Source: Stigmatella aurantiaca (GTDB lineage: Bacteria; Myxococcota; Myxococcia; Myxococcales; Myxococcaceae). From it: 64,000 bases of DNA. The position numbers and the translations under genes are program-made. The notes beneath the pieces were generated by a model, which worked only from the letters and a program-made list of their open reading frames with translations, was not told the origin of the DNA and did no database searches. Below, in pieces: positions 6,775 to 15,040 of this stretch. The stretch is from assembly GCF_900109545.1 (NCBI RefSeq), contig NZ_FOAP01000002.1:310001-374000 (forward strand). Direction: 5' to 3'. Position 1 is the first letter of the stretch; each line of letters begins with the position of its first letter.

Positions 6775-9387
6775 CTACTTCAGGTCGAGGTAGTCGACCG
6801 AGAAGATCCAGCCGTTCGCGTGGGTAACACCCGCCAGGCACAGCGTGCCCGTGCCGCTGGCGGAGATGCCGGTGGAGATGTCCGTCAGCGTGGGGCTGCT
6901 CCAGCCGCCCGTCGCCGTGGCCAGCTTGAGCGTGCCGATGACGGTGCCGTTGAACTTCAGCTGCGCCTGGCCATTGGCGTAGGGCGCGCCCACGTGCGCC
7001 GTGGCGGAGGTGCGGCCCGTCAGGGTGACGTTGCTCCAGCAGATGGTGTCGTTGCCCTCGAAGGCGACGACCTTGCCACCGCTGTCACCGCCCGCTTCGG
7101 CGAAGCAGCCGGTCAGCGTGGCGCTCTCCGCCTCCAGGCGCACCGCCGTGGGCGTCGACGGGGTGCACTGGCCGGAGGCGTTGCAGGTGTTGCCCGTGGA
7201 GCAGGTGCCGCAGGTGCCGCCGCAGCCGTCGCTGCCACACACCTTGCCGGAGCACTGCGGGGTGCAGGTGCTGGGGGTGCACTGGCCGGAGGCGTTGCAG
7301 GTGTTGCCCGTGGAGCAGGTGCCGCAGGTGCCGCCGCAGCCGTCGCTGCCACACGTCTTGCCGGAGCAGGACGGGGTGCAGGTACCGGAGGAGGCGGTGC
7401 ACTGGCCCCAGCTGCCGCAGGTGGTGCCCGAGCGGCACGAGCCGCACACGCCGCCGCACCCGTCGCTGCCGCACGTCTTGCCCGTGCACTCGGGCTGGCA
7501 GGTGTTGGTGGTGGCGCCCAGGTACATGTCATCCACCCAGATCTGCGAGCCGTTGAAGGCGGCGTTGCCCCCCGCGGTGATCTCGAACTTGTAGATGCCC
7601 GTGGCCTGCGGGGTGAAGTTCGGGCCGGTGCACGTCGTCCAGCCGGTGCCCACGTTGCAGTTGAAGGTGGCGATGACGCCGTAGGGCGCCGCCGGCTGGG
7701 CGATCTTGATGGGCAGGGTGCGGGCCACGCTCGACTTCACGTCCACCTTCCACTTGTAGGTGGTGCCCGCGTTGAGCTGGAAGCCCTCCTGGCGGATCTG
7801 CACGCTGTGCGGCTGCCAGCCGCTGTTGTCGATGCGCACCCACTGCACGTAGCCGCGCGAGCCGCCCTCGTTGTTGATGTCGGTGAGGCCCTGGCCGCCG
7901 TCGAAGAACAGGTCGCTGCGGTGGTAGGTGTAGTCCTCGTTGAAGCCGCAGTTGCGGATGATGTTGTCGGCCGTGCCGTTGCCATCGCTGTCCTGGCACG
8001 CGGCGCGGGTGGCCTGCGGGTAGCCGGAGTTGCGGTGGAACCAGCGCACGTAGTCCACCTCGAGCTTGGCCTTGTCGCCGTGGGCCGCCCAGTCGATGTT
8101 GATGCACGAGCTGGGGGTCTCCTGGCACTTGCCGCCCGAGCACGCGGCGCCGTTGGCGCACTGCGCGCTGGAGGTGCAGGTGCGGCTGGACCAGCCCAGG
8201 CACCCGAGCTCACCGCCCACGGCGTTGTTCAGGATGAGGTACATCGGCTGCTGGAACTCGGTGGAGCTGTCGCCGTTGGTGAAGGTGCCCACGGGCGTGC
8301 CGCCGTTGTACGGCATGTTGTCGATGTAGATCTTGAAGCCCTTCTCGTCCCAGAGGAAACCCCAGGTGTGCCACTGGTGGTAGTCGATGGTCTTGCCGGG
8401 CCACTGGGCGCGCGCACCGCCCACGTCCCCGTCGCACTTGGCATCGCCGCCGTTGGGCCAGTCGCTGCACGCGTTGGCCTGCCAGCCACCGGGGGCCGCC
8501 GCCATCTCGCCCGCCTCGGGAATCTCACGCCACAGGGCGTTGAAGCCCATGGCCTCGTTGGAGGGGTAGAGCGCCCGGTTCTCCTTGATCTGCGTGTACT
8601 CCATGATGTCGATCTCGCCGTTCATCGGCCAGCCGACGCTGTCGTCGCGCGTGCCGTTGGCGATGGCGCCGTTGGCGCCGAGCAGCCAGATGGCCGGCCA
8701 CATGCCGCTCGGCGGCGTGGCGCCCGCGGGAAGATCCGCGAAGGGCATGCGCGCGCGGAACTCGATGTAGCCGTAGCGGAACTCGACCTTCTCGTCGCTC
8801 TTGATGCGGCCCGAGGTGTACTGCTGGCCGTTGGCGGGGAAGTTGGAGATGCCATCCGCCGGCGCGCACTCCTCATGGTCGAACACGCCGTTGCGGTTCT
8901 GGTCGTAGACGCAGTAGCCGGTGGCGGCACAGGTGCCGTTGGTGCCGCACTGGCTGGTGGCGGTACATTGCTGCCACACGACGCAGTCCAGCGGCTCCTT
9001 GCGGGCAAGCAGCGTCAGCTTGCCGTTCTCCACACAGTAGTTCCAGTTGTTGGGATGGGTGACACATTCCCGGTTCGTATAGGCCTGCTGCTCGAAGTTG
9101 ACGCCCAGGTTCTCCTTCTTCCAGTTGGCGCTGTTGAGCAGGGACTTGGGCTGGCCCTTGTTCAGGTCGCCACCGAAGTCATCCTCCCACGTGAGGGTGA
9201 ACGGCTGGCCCGCGATGGTGAGCGTCCGCGAGCCGTAGGACTCGAGCGGAGCCTCGCTCTGAAGCACCTCGGCCTCTTCCGGGGCCTGGGTGTCGTCCAC
9301 CACGCAACTCACCGCGCCCAGCCCCAAGGCCCAAACGCTGCTTCCCAAAACCAGCCGCTTCCAGGCGGCGCTCCAGCCAGGTTTCAT
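6775..9387 (-). CDS. Lipoprotein/secreted GH16 beta-glucanase with CBMs
   Basis: An 870-residue exported endo-glucanase, likely a laminarinase (beta-1,3-glucan). The start is placed at 9387, giving a lipoprotein-like signal ending in GAVSC. The GH16 domain (about 50-450) carries GEIDIMEY, with Glu258 as nucleophile and Glu263 as acid/base. It is interrupted by cysteine-rich inserts (near 140-175 and 385-420), one of which holds an EF-hand-like loop DQNRNGVFDHEE from Asp162. A CBM4/9-like domain (about 470-620), three 38-residue cysteine repeats (about 628-745) and a C-terminal CBM6-like domain (from VRLEAES, about 746-870) follow. The frame stays open for 81 codons upstream to 9630, but that stretch lacks coding bias and a signal peptide. 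It lies upstream of the GH3 gene with a 134-bp gap, suggesting joint action. Confidence 0.92.
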   Translation of the reverse strand: MKPGWSAAWKRLVLGSSVWALGLGAVSCVVDDTQAPEEAEVLQSEAPLESYGSRTLTIAGQPFTLTWEDDFGGDLNKGQPKSLLNSANWKKENLGVNFEQQAYTNRECVTHPNNWNYCVENGKLTLLARKEPLDCVVWQQCTATSQCGTNGTCAATGYCVYDQNRNGVFDHEECAPADGISNFPANGQQYTSGRIKSDEKVEFRYGYIEFRARMPFADLPAGATPPSGMWPAIWLLGANGAIANGTRDDSVGWPMNGEIDIMEYTQIKENRALYPSNEAMGFNALWREIPEAGEMAAAPGGWQANACSDWPNGGDAKCDGDVGGARAQWPGKTIDYHQWHTWGFLWDEKGFKIYIDNMPYNGGTPVGTFTNGDSSTEFQQPMYLILNNAVGGELGCLGWSSRTCTSSAQCANGAACSGGKCQETPSSCINIDWAAHGDKAKLEVDYVRWFHRNSGYPQATRAACQDSDGNGTADNIIRNCGFNEDYTYHRSDLFFDGGQGLTDINNEGGSRGYVQWVRIDNSGWQPHSVQIRQEGFQLNAGTTYKWKVDVKSSVARTLPIKIAQPAAPYGVIATFNCNVGTGWTTCTGPNFTPQATGIYKFEITAGGNAAFNGSQIWVDDMYLGATTNTCQPECTGKTCGSDGCGGVCGSCRSGTTCGSWGQCTASSGTCTPSCSGKTCGSDGCGGTCGTCSTGNTCNASGQCTPSTCTPQCSGKVCGSDGCGGTCGTCSTGNTCNASGQCTPSTPTAVRLEAESATLTGCFAEAGGDSGGKVVAFEGNDTICWSNVTLTGRTSATAHVGAPYANGQAQLKFNGTVIGTLKLATATGGWSSPTLTDISTGISASGTGTLCLAGVTHANGWIFSVDYLDLK
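7161..7354. repeat. Exact 80-bp direct repeat inside the GH16 gene
   Basis: Bases 7161-7240 and 7275-7354 are identical over 80 bp with a 114-bp period, equal to 38 codons. They encode two copies of the module CGSDGCGGTCGTC...; a third, diverged copy lies at about 7389-7500. Confidence 0.9.
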
Positions 9388-9450
9388 AATCTCAGACTCT
9401 TTTCTTGAAGGTCGGGAAACGGGAACCAGTCCGTAAGACCCGGTAAAAAA

Positions 9451-9460
9451 GTTTATATCA
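9451..9460 (-). promoter_or_regulatory. Candidate extended -10 promoter of the GH16 gene
   Basis: On the minus strand this reads TGATATAAAC, an extended -10 (TGn followed by TATAAA). It would give a 5' leader of about 58 nt. No good -35 is visible at normal spacing. The same ten bases occur before the HEAT-repeat lipoprotein gene at 17085-17094. Confidence 0.4.
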
Positions 9461-9600
9461 CTCTCCAGTTCCGGGAAATGTGAATCAACTGACGCGTTGC
9501 GGCACAGGAGGGCAGCTCGATACAAACATTCACATTGCCCTGCCGTGACTTGCCGCGTCATGTCTACAGGGTGCTCCTCCAAGGCAGGAAATTCCACACC

Positions 9601-9621
9601 CCGAGTGAAGTCTCCACTCGG
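9601..9621. promoter_or_regulatory. Operator-like inverted repeat
   Basis: CCGAGTG (9601-9607) and CACTCGG (9615-9621) form a perfect 7-bp inverted repeat with a 7-bp spacer in the divergent region upstream of GH16 and the phosphoesterase. The geometry suits a dimeric regulator; none is encoded nearby. Confidence 0.35.
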
Positions 9622-9838
9622 AGATGACACGCGGCGTTATTCACTCCAGGTCCGCGTTGGTGTTTCAGTCTTCAAGGCCGTGGAGCCCGAAAACAATCGA
9701 AACGTTTTCATTCACAGACAGCCAATCCGTCCGCTCGCCCACAGTCGGCTGCGCCCGGGCAGGGAATGTCTGAGTTCTCGGGACCAGCCCGGAGGCCAGA
9801 GACTTGAGGTTGGCCCCGCACCATCTAGGCTGGAGGCC

Positions 9839-10660
9839 GTGACTTCCCGCCTCCTCAGGCTTCCGGATTCCGGCCGGCTCCTGGTCGCCACCGACATCCA
9901 GGGAAACCTGCGGGATTTTCAGCGCATGGTCACGCTGCTGGAGCGCTCGCCCGAGGACAGCATCCTCGTGTTCACCGGAGACATGGTGCACGGGCCGGAC
10001 CCGGTCACGGAAGCGCAATGGCCGGACTACCTGGGCACCCCCTACAAGGACGAGTCCCCCCAGGTCATCCAGGCCTTCCTCCAGGCCCAGGCCCGCTTCC
10101 CGGGGCGCGTCCACTGCCTCATGGGCAACCACGAGCACGCCCACGTGGGGGGCCCGCGCACCGCGAAGTTCCACGCGGACGAGGCCCAGGTGCTGGAGGA
10201 GCGCATGAGCCCGGAGGAGGTGAAGGCGCTTCGCCGCCTCATCCAGGAGCTGCCCCTGGTGGCCGCGGCCCCCAACGGCGTCGTCCTCTTGCACGCGGCG
10301 CCCTCGGCGCCCCTGAAGAACCTGGCCCAGCTCGAGAACGTGAAGCTGGATGGCTACTTCGGCTGGGGCATCGAGGAGTTCTTCCGCGAGACGGTGCTGG
10401 GCCCCATGCTCTGGAGCCGCATGGCCACCGCGGAGCAGGCCCGCGCGTTCCTGGCCACGCTGGGCGGGCGCATCGCCATCTACGGCCACGACGTGGTGCG
10501 CGAGGGCTACGAGCGCATGGGCCTGGAGCAGCTGTGCGTCTCCACCAGCTTCGCGCTCCTGGACGAGCACAAGACGTACGTGCAGCTGGACCTGGGCACG
10601 GTCTACCCGGACGTCCAGATGCTGCGCGAGGGCATCGAGCTGCGGCGGCTGTACGGCTGA
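9839..10660 (+). CDS. Metallophosphoesterase (calcineurin-like)
   Basis: A 273-residue cytosolic phosphoesterase related to the PPP/calcineurin-like superfamily. Motif 1 reads TDIQGN (Asp19, Gln21) where the family normally has D-x-H-G; motif 2 is TGDMVHG, motif 3 GNHEHAH, and a late GHDVV supplies another His ligand. The His-to-Gln change at a metal ligand is directly visible. The GTG at 9839 is the last start before the conserved domain; GGAGG sits only 2 nt before it, so the start is uncertain and no better candidate was found. It converges on the DUF4388 gene across a short hairpin. Substrate (protein phosphate or nucleotide) cannot be told from the sequence. Confidence 0.85.
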   Translation: MTSRLLRLPDSGRLLVATDIQGNLRDFQRMVTLLERSPEDSILVFTGDMVHGPDPVTEAQWPDYLGTPYKDESPQVIQAFLQAQARFPGRVHCLMGNHEHAHVGGPRTAKFHADEAQVLEERMSPEEVKALRRLIQELPLVAAAPNGVVLLHAAPSAPLKNLAQLENVKLDGYFGWGIEEFFRETVLGPMLWSRMATAEQARAFLATLGGRIAIYGHDVVREGYERMGLEQLCVSTSFALLDEHKTYVQLDLGTVYPDVQMLREGIELRRLYG

Positions 10661-10682
10661 GCGGGCCCCCGGAAGGGCCCGC
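10661..10682. terminator. GC hairpin between convergent genes
   Basis: Perfect 8-bp stem (GCGGGCCC with GGGCCCGC, 6-nt loop) starts directly after the phosphoesterase stop codon and ends 8 bp before the end of the converging DUF4388 gene. There is no T tract on either side, so it may be a Rho-assisted or stabilising structure. Confidence 0.4.
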
Positions 10683-10690
10683 CCGCAGGC

Positions 10691-11857
10691 TCAGACTTCC
10701 AGCGTGGGCAGGAAGCCGTAGGGGTCCGTCTTGCGCTGCGGCCCCAGGTCATCCAGCGGCGGGGCGATGCGCAGCAGGCCCATGGCCAGCAGCCGGTGCA
10801 TCGACCGGGAGGCAGCCGCCTCCCCCATGGCCGCGGTCCGCAAGGCCTGGCGGATGGTGCCGGTGCCCCGGAGCTTGGAATACAGGTAGAGATCGTCCGC
10901 CGTGAGCGAGGGCGGCAGCGGGCGGGGCAGGGGCTCGAAGTGCAGCCGCCCGTCCAGCGCGAACAGCTCGTCACACGAGGCCAGCGTCAGGGAGACCTCC
11001 GCCGCGCGGTACAGCGCGTGCGCCTCCTGGACCGGGCCCCGCTCGAGCACCTGCGCGGCCACCTCCAGCGCGTGCTCGTACTTGCCGATCTCCATGAACC
11101 GCCGGGCCACGGAGAGCATCTCCGGCACGTCCGCGGCCTCGCCGATCTGCGAGTGCCGGTCCACGTGGGGCGAGATGGCCCCGCGCCGGTACAGGTGCAG
11201 GAGCCGCCGCGCCACGTAAATGCGGGGCTCCGCGCCCGAGGCGAGCAGCTCCGCCAGCGTGGCGCCGCCCTCCGCGCGGCTCAGCAGCGAGGACTCCTCG
11301 TCGGAGAAGCTGCCCAGCGCGTACTCGTGGAAGACGCGGAAGGTGGTGTCCATGCCGGTGAAGATCTCCCGGAACACCTTCCACTCGCGCAGCCGCTCCA
11401 GCGCGTCCCGGTGCAGGCTCGCCAGGGACAGCTTCAGCTCCACCGCCTGCTCCAGGGAGGGCATCTGCAGGGTGAACTCCACCTCGCCCGAGTCCCAGTT
11501 GTAGCAGTCGAAGAAGGCCTCGCGCGCCTTGTGCTCCAGCGCCTCCTGGAGCCGGGACAGCTCCACGAACTGCTGCCGCACCAGGAACGCCCCGTAGGGC
11601 AGCCGCGCCAGCTCCGCCGCCTCGTACGCCAGCGCCGCCCGGGGCGCATCGAGGATGTCCAGATCCACCAGCACCTGCGCCAGGTGCTCGGCGGGCACAT
11701 TGGAGCTCTCGCCCACCACGTAGCCGTCGCGGAAGAGGAAATACCGGGCCACCGCGCCACGCTCCACGCGCAGGGTGCCTTCGACCTTCCGAGCCAGGAG
11801 GGCCGGCACCGTGACGTCCATCGGGTAGTGGCTCAAGCTCCCCTTGAAGTGCTCCAT
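10691..11857 (-). CDS. DUF4388 (PATAN-type) domain protein
   Basis: A 388-residue soluble protein. The N-terminal about 100 residues match DUF4388, seen in myxobacterial and cyanobacterial signalling proteins: a beta-rich start (GTLRVERGAVARYFLFRDG) followed by helices and LPYGAFLVRQ. The middle (about 105-330) is helical with a second VFHEYALGSFSDEESSLLS segment, and the C-terminus (about 335-388) resembles a winged helix (YLYSKLRGTGTIRQAL). No catalytic motif or membrane helix is present. Start at 11857 has GAGG 4 nt upstream. It converges on the phosphoesterase gene. In this family the domain is usually a scaffold or receiver partner; a specific role is not known. Confidence 0.8.
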   Translation of the reverse strand: MEHFKGSLSHYPMDVTVPALLARKVEGTLRVERGAVARYFLFRDGYVVGESSNVPAEHLAQVLVDLDILDAPRAALAYEAAELARLPYGAFLVRQQFVELSRLQEALEHKAREAFFDCYNWDSGEVEFTLQMPSLEQAVELKLSLASLHRDALERLREWKVFREIFTGMDTTFRVFHEYALGSFSDEESSLLSRAEGGATLAELLASGAEPRIYVARRLLHLYRRGAISPHVDRHSQIGEAADVPEMLSVARRFMEIGKYEHALEVAAQVLERGPVQEAHALYRAAEVSLTLASCDELFALDGRLHFEPLPRPLPPSLTADDLYLYSKLRGTGTIRQALRTAAMGEAAASRSMHRLLAMGLLRIAPPLDDLGPQRKTDPYGFLPTLEV

Positions 11858-11933
11858 TCGACCTCTCTCCCAGGCGGACGGCGGCCTGCGCGCAACACAT
11901 GTGAGATTAGCGTTCCCCCTGCCGCTTCACAAC

Positions 11934-11982
11934 CCACTGAAATTTCAGCCTTTTTTATGCAGTGGACACAAAGATCCAGTGG
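11934..11982. promoter_or_regulatory. Palindrome cluster between DUF4388 and trpS genes
   Basis: Contains the perfect 12-bp palindrome CTGAAATTTCAG (11937-11948), a CCACTG at 11934 and two CAGTGG hexamers (11960, 11977) that can pair with it, with an AT-rich TTTTTTAT run between. This is unusually AT-rich for the window and looks like a regulator site for one of the divergent genes. Confidence 0.3.
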
Positions 11983-12093
11983 GAGGTGCCCCCCTGCGTT
12001 GATTGACGAACGTGGGGTGTTGCCCAGAGCACCCGGAGTCCGGGGGAAAAGGCGGTTGCAGTGTGGGCTTCGGGTATGCGAACGAGAGCGCCC

Positions 12094-13107
12094 ATGCGGA
12101 TTCTCTCCGGCGTTCAATCCTCGGGACGGCTGCACATCGGCAACTACTACGGCGCCATCCGGCAGTTCATCCAACTGCAGAGCGAGGGCGAGGCGCTCTA
12201 CTTCATCGCCGACCTGCACGCGCTCACCACGGTGAGGGATCCGGCCAAGGCGCGGGAGTTCACCCGCGAGGCGGCGCTCGCGTACCTGTCGCTGGGGTTG
12301 GACCCCAGCCGGGCCATCCTCTTCCGGCAGAGCGACGTGCGCGAGGTGACGGAGCTGTACTGGATTCTGGGCACGGTGGTGCCGCACGCGAACCTGGAGC
12401 GGGCCCATAGCTACAAGGACAAGACGGCCAAGGGCATCAGCGCGGACTTCGGCCTCTTCGCCTACCCGGTGCTGATGGCCGCCGACATCCTCCTGTACAG
12501 CGCGGACGCGGTGCCCGTGGGCAAGGACCAGGTGCAGCACATCGAGTTCGCGCGCGACTGGGCGGTGAAGTTCAACCTCACCTACGTGCCGGGGTATGAC
12601 CCGGCCGACCCCGAGGGCAAGGAGAAGGGCCACGCGCCCGGCATCCTCAAGCTGCCCGAGGCCCGGCTCCAGGAGAACACCGCCACGGTGATGGGCATCG
12701 ACGGGCAGAAGATGTCCAAGTCCTACAACAACACCATCGACCTGTTCGGGGACGAGAAGGAGATCAAGAAGCGCTTCATGAGCATCAAGTCGGACTCCAC
12801 CCCGGTGGAGGCCCCCAAGCCCACCGAGGGCAGCGCGCTTTACGACTTGATGAAGGTGATGCTGCCGCCGGCCGAGTTCGCCGCGGCGGATGCCACCTGG
12901 CGCGCGGGCGGCAAGGGCTATGGGGAGTACAAGAAGCTGCTCCTGGAGGCCTTCCACGCCACCTTCGGGCCCGCGCGCCAGCGCCGCGAGGAGCTGCTCA
13001 AGGACCCGGCCGAGCTGGAGCGCATCCTCCAGGACGGCGCCCGGCGGGCCCGCGAGAAGGCCGCCCCCCTGATGGAGCAGGTCCGCCGCGCGGTGGGTAT
13101 CTCCTGA
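12094..13107 (+). CDS. trpS: Tryptophanyl-tRNA synthetase
   Basis: A 337-residue class I aminoacyl-tRNA synthetase that charges tRNA-Trp in the cytosol. The ATP-binding signatures are intact: HIGN in SSGRLHIGNYYG near residue 14, and KMSKS at 206-210 (DGQKMSKSYNN). Length is normal for a bacterial TrpRS. In-frame starts also exist at 12061 (GTG) and 12076 (ATG); 12094 is chosen because homologues begin directly with the MRILSG-type strand and GAGAG lies about 6 nt upstream. It is followed after 83 bp by the scpA promoter region, so it is probably transcribed separately. No T-box or Trp-rich leader peptide was seen before it. Confidence 0.95.
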   Translation: MRILSGVQSSGRLHIGNYYGAIRQFIQLQSEGEALYFIADLHALTTVRDPAKAREFTREAALAYLSLGLDPSRAILFRQSDVREVTELYWILGTVVPHANLERAHSYKDKTAKGISADFGLFAYPVLMAADILLYSADAVPVGKDQVQHIEFARDWAVKFNLTYVPGYDPADPEGKEKGHAPGILKLPEARLQENTATVMGIDGQKMSKSYNNTIDLFGDEKEIKKRFMSIKSDSTPVEAPKPTEGSALYDLMKVMLPPAEFAAADATWRAGGKGYGEYKKLLLEAFHATFGPARQRREELLKDPAELERILQDGARRAREKAAPLMEQVRRAVGIS

Positions 13108-13131
13108 GGTTGGCCCCGGGCGGTGGAAAGT

Positions 13132-13160
13132 TTGACCCCTTGGGAGGCCACTGCTAAGGG
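13132..13160 (+). promoter_or_regulatory. Candidate sigma-70-type promoter of scpA
   Basis: TTGACC (13132-13137), a 17-bp spacer and TAAGGG (13155-13160) lie 30 bp upstream of the scpA start codon, in the trpS-scpA gap. Confidence 0.5.
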
Positions 13161-13190
13161 GTTCAGTCCGATGTTCCCCAAGGATGACCG

Positions 13191-14045
13191 GTGACCGATG
13201 AGCGCCGGGAGCCGCCCGAAGAGGGCTCCGGCGACACCGAGGTGCCCCGCTCGCCCGGGGACGCCTTCCGGATTGCCCTGCCCAATTTCGAGGGTCCGCT
13301 GGACCTGCTGCTCCACCTCATCCGGGAGCACCGCCTCGACATCTTCGACATCCCCATTGCGCTGATTGTCGAGAAGTACCTGGAATACCTGGAGCGGATG
13401 CGGGAGCTGAACCTCGACATCGCCGGGGAGTTCCTGGTGATGGCCGCCACCCTGGCGCACCTCAAGAGCCGCATGCTCCTGCCGCGCCAGGAGGCTGCCC
13501 CCCTGGAGGCCACCGAGGCGGCCGTGGAGGAGGCGAACGATCCGCGTGCCGAATTGGTGCGCCGGTTGTTGGAGTACCAAAAGTACAAGGACGCGGCGGA
13601 GCAGCTCGCCCGGCAGGACTTGCTGGGCCGGGACGTGTACACGCGCAACGTGCCGGTGGAGGCGGTGCCCATCCCCGAGGAGGAGGTGGGGCTGCAGGAG
13701 TTCTCGGTCCTCAAGCTCATCGAGGCGCTGGACCGGGTGCTCGAGCGGCTGGTCCCCAAGGTGCAGCACGAGGTGGTACTGGAGCGGGTGAGCCTCTCGG
13801 ACGCCCTGCTGAAGGTAGCCGAGCGGGTGCGCGCCGAGGGCCAGGTGGTGTTCCTGAGCCTGTTCACCGAGGCCAGCACGCGGCAGGAAGTCGTTGTGAC
13901 GTTCCTCGCGATCCTGGAGATGGTAAAGCGGCGCCTCATCCGCGTGGTTCAAGAGGAACCGTTGAAGGACATCATCCTGACCGCCAACGGCGACGCCCTG
14001 GAGCGTCTGGTCCCCACGGAGGTGGACGAGAGTGACTACCGGTAG
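13191..14045 (+). CDS. scpA: Segregation and condensation protein A
   Basis: A 284-residue kleisin that bridges the SMC heads in the bacterial condensin complex and works in chromosome compaction and segregation. The N-terminal SMC-neck-binding helix region is clear (NFEGPLDLLLHLIREHRLDI, residues about 28-47), followed by IPIALIVEKYLEYLE and LAHLKSRMLLP, and the C-terminal winged helix ends near 284. The GTG start at 13191 has AGGA 6 nt upstream. The last 14 bp overlap scpB, an arrangement expected for subunits made in step. The smc gene itself is not in the window. Confidence 0.95.
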   Translation: MTDERREPPEEGSGDTEVPRSPGDAFRIALPNFEGPLDLLLHLIREHRLDIFDIPIALIVEKYLEYLERMRELNLDIAGEFLVMAATLAHLKSRMLLPRQEAAPLEATEAAVEEANDPRAELVRRLLEYQKYKDAAEQLARQDLLGRDVYTRNVPVEAVPIPEEEVGLQEFSVLKLIEALDRVLERLVPKVQHEVVLERVSLSDALLKVAERVRAEGQVVFLSLFTEASTRQEVVVTFLAILEMVKRRLIRVVQEEPLKDIILTANGDALERLVPTEVDESDYR

Positions 14046-15018
14046 GAAGACGGACAAGGGAACGCCCGCTGGCCCGCCCGCTGGGACGCCCGGGGGCCCC
14101 GGGCCCTTCTCCGAGGACGAGATCGCCGCCGTCACCGGGCCCGGGGGCGACAGCGACCTGGACGAGGTGGAGGCCATCGCCATCGAGGAGGACGCCGGGC
14201 CGGACTTGGAGACGTCCTTCGAGAAGCTCGTCCAGAAGAGCCGCCGGCTGTCCGAGGACCGCATCCGCACGGTGCTCCAGAGCGTGCTGTTCGTGGCCGA
14301 CAAGCCGCTCACGGTGGACCAGCTCTTCGAGAGCACCGGCATCGACCGGGAGCTCATCGCCAAGGCGCTCAACCAGATTTCTGGCCTCCACCGGGACGGC
14401 GTCAACGGCATCGTCCTGCACGAGGTGGCCGACGGGTGGCAATTCCGCACGGACCCGCATTCGGCGGAATACGTGCGGCGCTACCTCCGGGTGAAGCCGC
14501 AGCGGCTGACCCGGGCCGCGGTGGAGACGCTGGCCATCATCGCCTACCGGCAGCCCGTCACCCGGCCCGAGGTGGAGGACATCCGGGGCGTGGATTGCGG
14601 AGCGGTCATCAAGGCGTTGATGGACCGGAAGCTGGTAAAGATTCTCGGGAAGAAGGAAGAGGTGGGACGGCCCATCCTCTATGGCACCACGCGCGAATTC
14701 CTGGAGTTCTTCGCGCTCAAGGACCTGGCCTCCCTGCCCACGCTCCGGGAATTCCACGAGCTGACGCAGGAGCACCGGGAAATCGTCGAGAAGGAAGCCG
14801 CGCCGGTGCCCGGGGCCGCCGGCACGGTGGAAGCCCTGTCGGACCCAGGCTTTCAGAAGCGCCTGGACAAGAACGCAGCGGCGTCAGAGGCCGCGCTGGA
14901 CAAGCTGGAAGAGGCCATCGCGGCCGCCGAGAAGACGCAGAAGGCCACCAGCGGCCTGTTGACGAACACGCCCCCGGCACCTCCCGAAGAGGGGAGCCCG
15001 GGGCCCAAGCCCGAATAA
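14032..15018 (+). CDS. scpB: Segregation and condensation protein B
   Basis: A 328-residue partner of ScpA and SMC. Residues about 78-250 hold the tandem winged helices typical of ScpB, with AAVETLAIIAYRQPVTRPEV and ILYGTTREFLEFFALKDLASLP. Both ends are long: an acidic 75-residue N-terminal extension rich in Gly, Pro, Asp and Glu and a 70-residue Ala/Pro-rich tail, so it is well above the usual about 200 residues. The GTG start lies inside scpA with GGAGGTGG just upstream. The pseudouridine synthase gene follows after 22 bp, making a scpA-scpB-rluB operon as seen in many bacteria. Confidence 0.95.
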   Translation: MTTGRKTDKGTPAGPPAGTPGGPGPFSEDEIAAVTGPGGDSDLDEVEAIAIEEDAGPDLETSFEKLVQKSRRLSEDRIRTVLQSVLFVADKPLTVDQLFESTGIDRELIAKALNQISGLHRDGVNGIVLHEVADGWQFRTDPHSAEYVRRYLRVKPQRLTRAAVETLAIIAYRQPVTRPEVEDIRGVDCGAVIKALMDRKLVKILGKKEEVGRPILYGTTREFLEFFALKDLASLPTLREFHELTQEHREIVEKEAAPVPGAAGTVEALSDPGFQKRLDKNAAASEAALDKLEEAIAAAEKTQKATSGLLTNTPPAPPEEGSPGPKPE

Positions 15019-15040
15019 CGGGCACGAAGGCATCACGAGA

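Larger units (their letters stand above)
9388..9838. other. 451-bp divergent intergenic region
   Basis: Lies between the GH16 gene (minus) and the metallophosphoesterase gene (plus). The plus frame is open from 9497 but its codons (AAA, ATT, ACA, TTC mixtures) lack the GC3 bias of real genes here. It holds an extended -10-like element for GH16 and a 7-bp inverted repeat, listed separately. I see no further gene. Confidence 0.6.

Noticed and set aside
6820-9408. 862-codon plus-strand frame across the GH16 gene
   Set aside because: Same antisense shadow effect; the minus frame carries the GH16 active site.
9497-9838. N-terminal extension of the phosphoesterase
   Set aside because: No family similarity, non-coding base use, and it would cover the GH16 control region.
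11858-12093. T-box or tryptophan attenuator upstream of trpS
   Set aside because: No T-box core, no Trp-rich leader peptide and no terminator hairpin with a T tract reading toward trpS were found.
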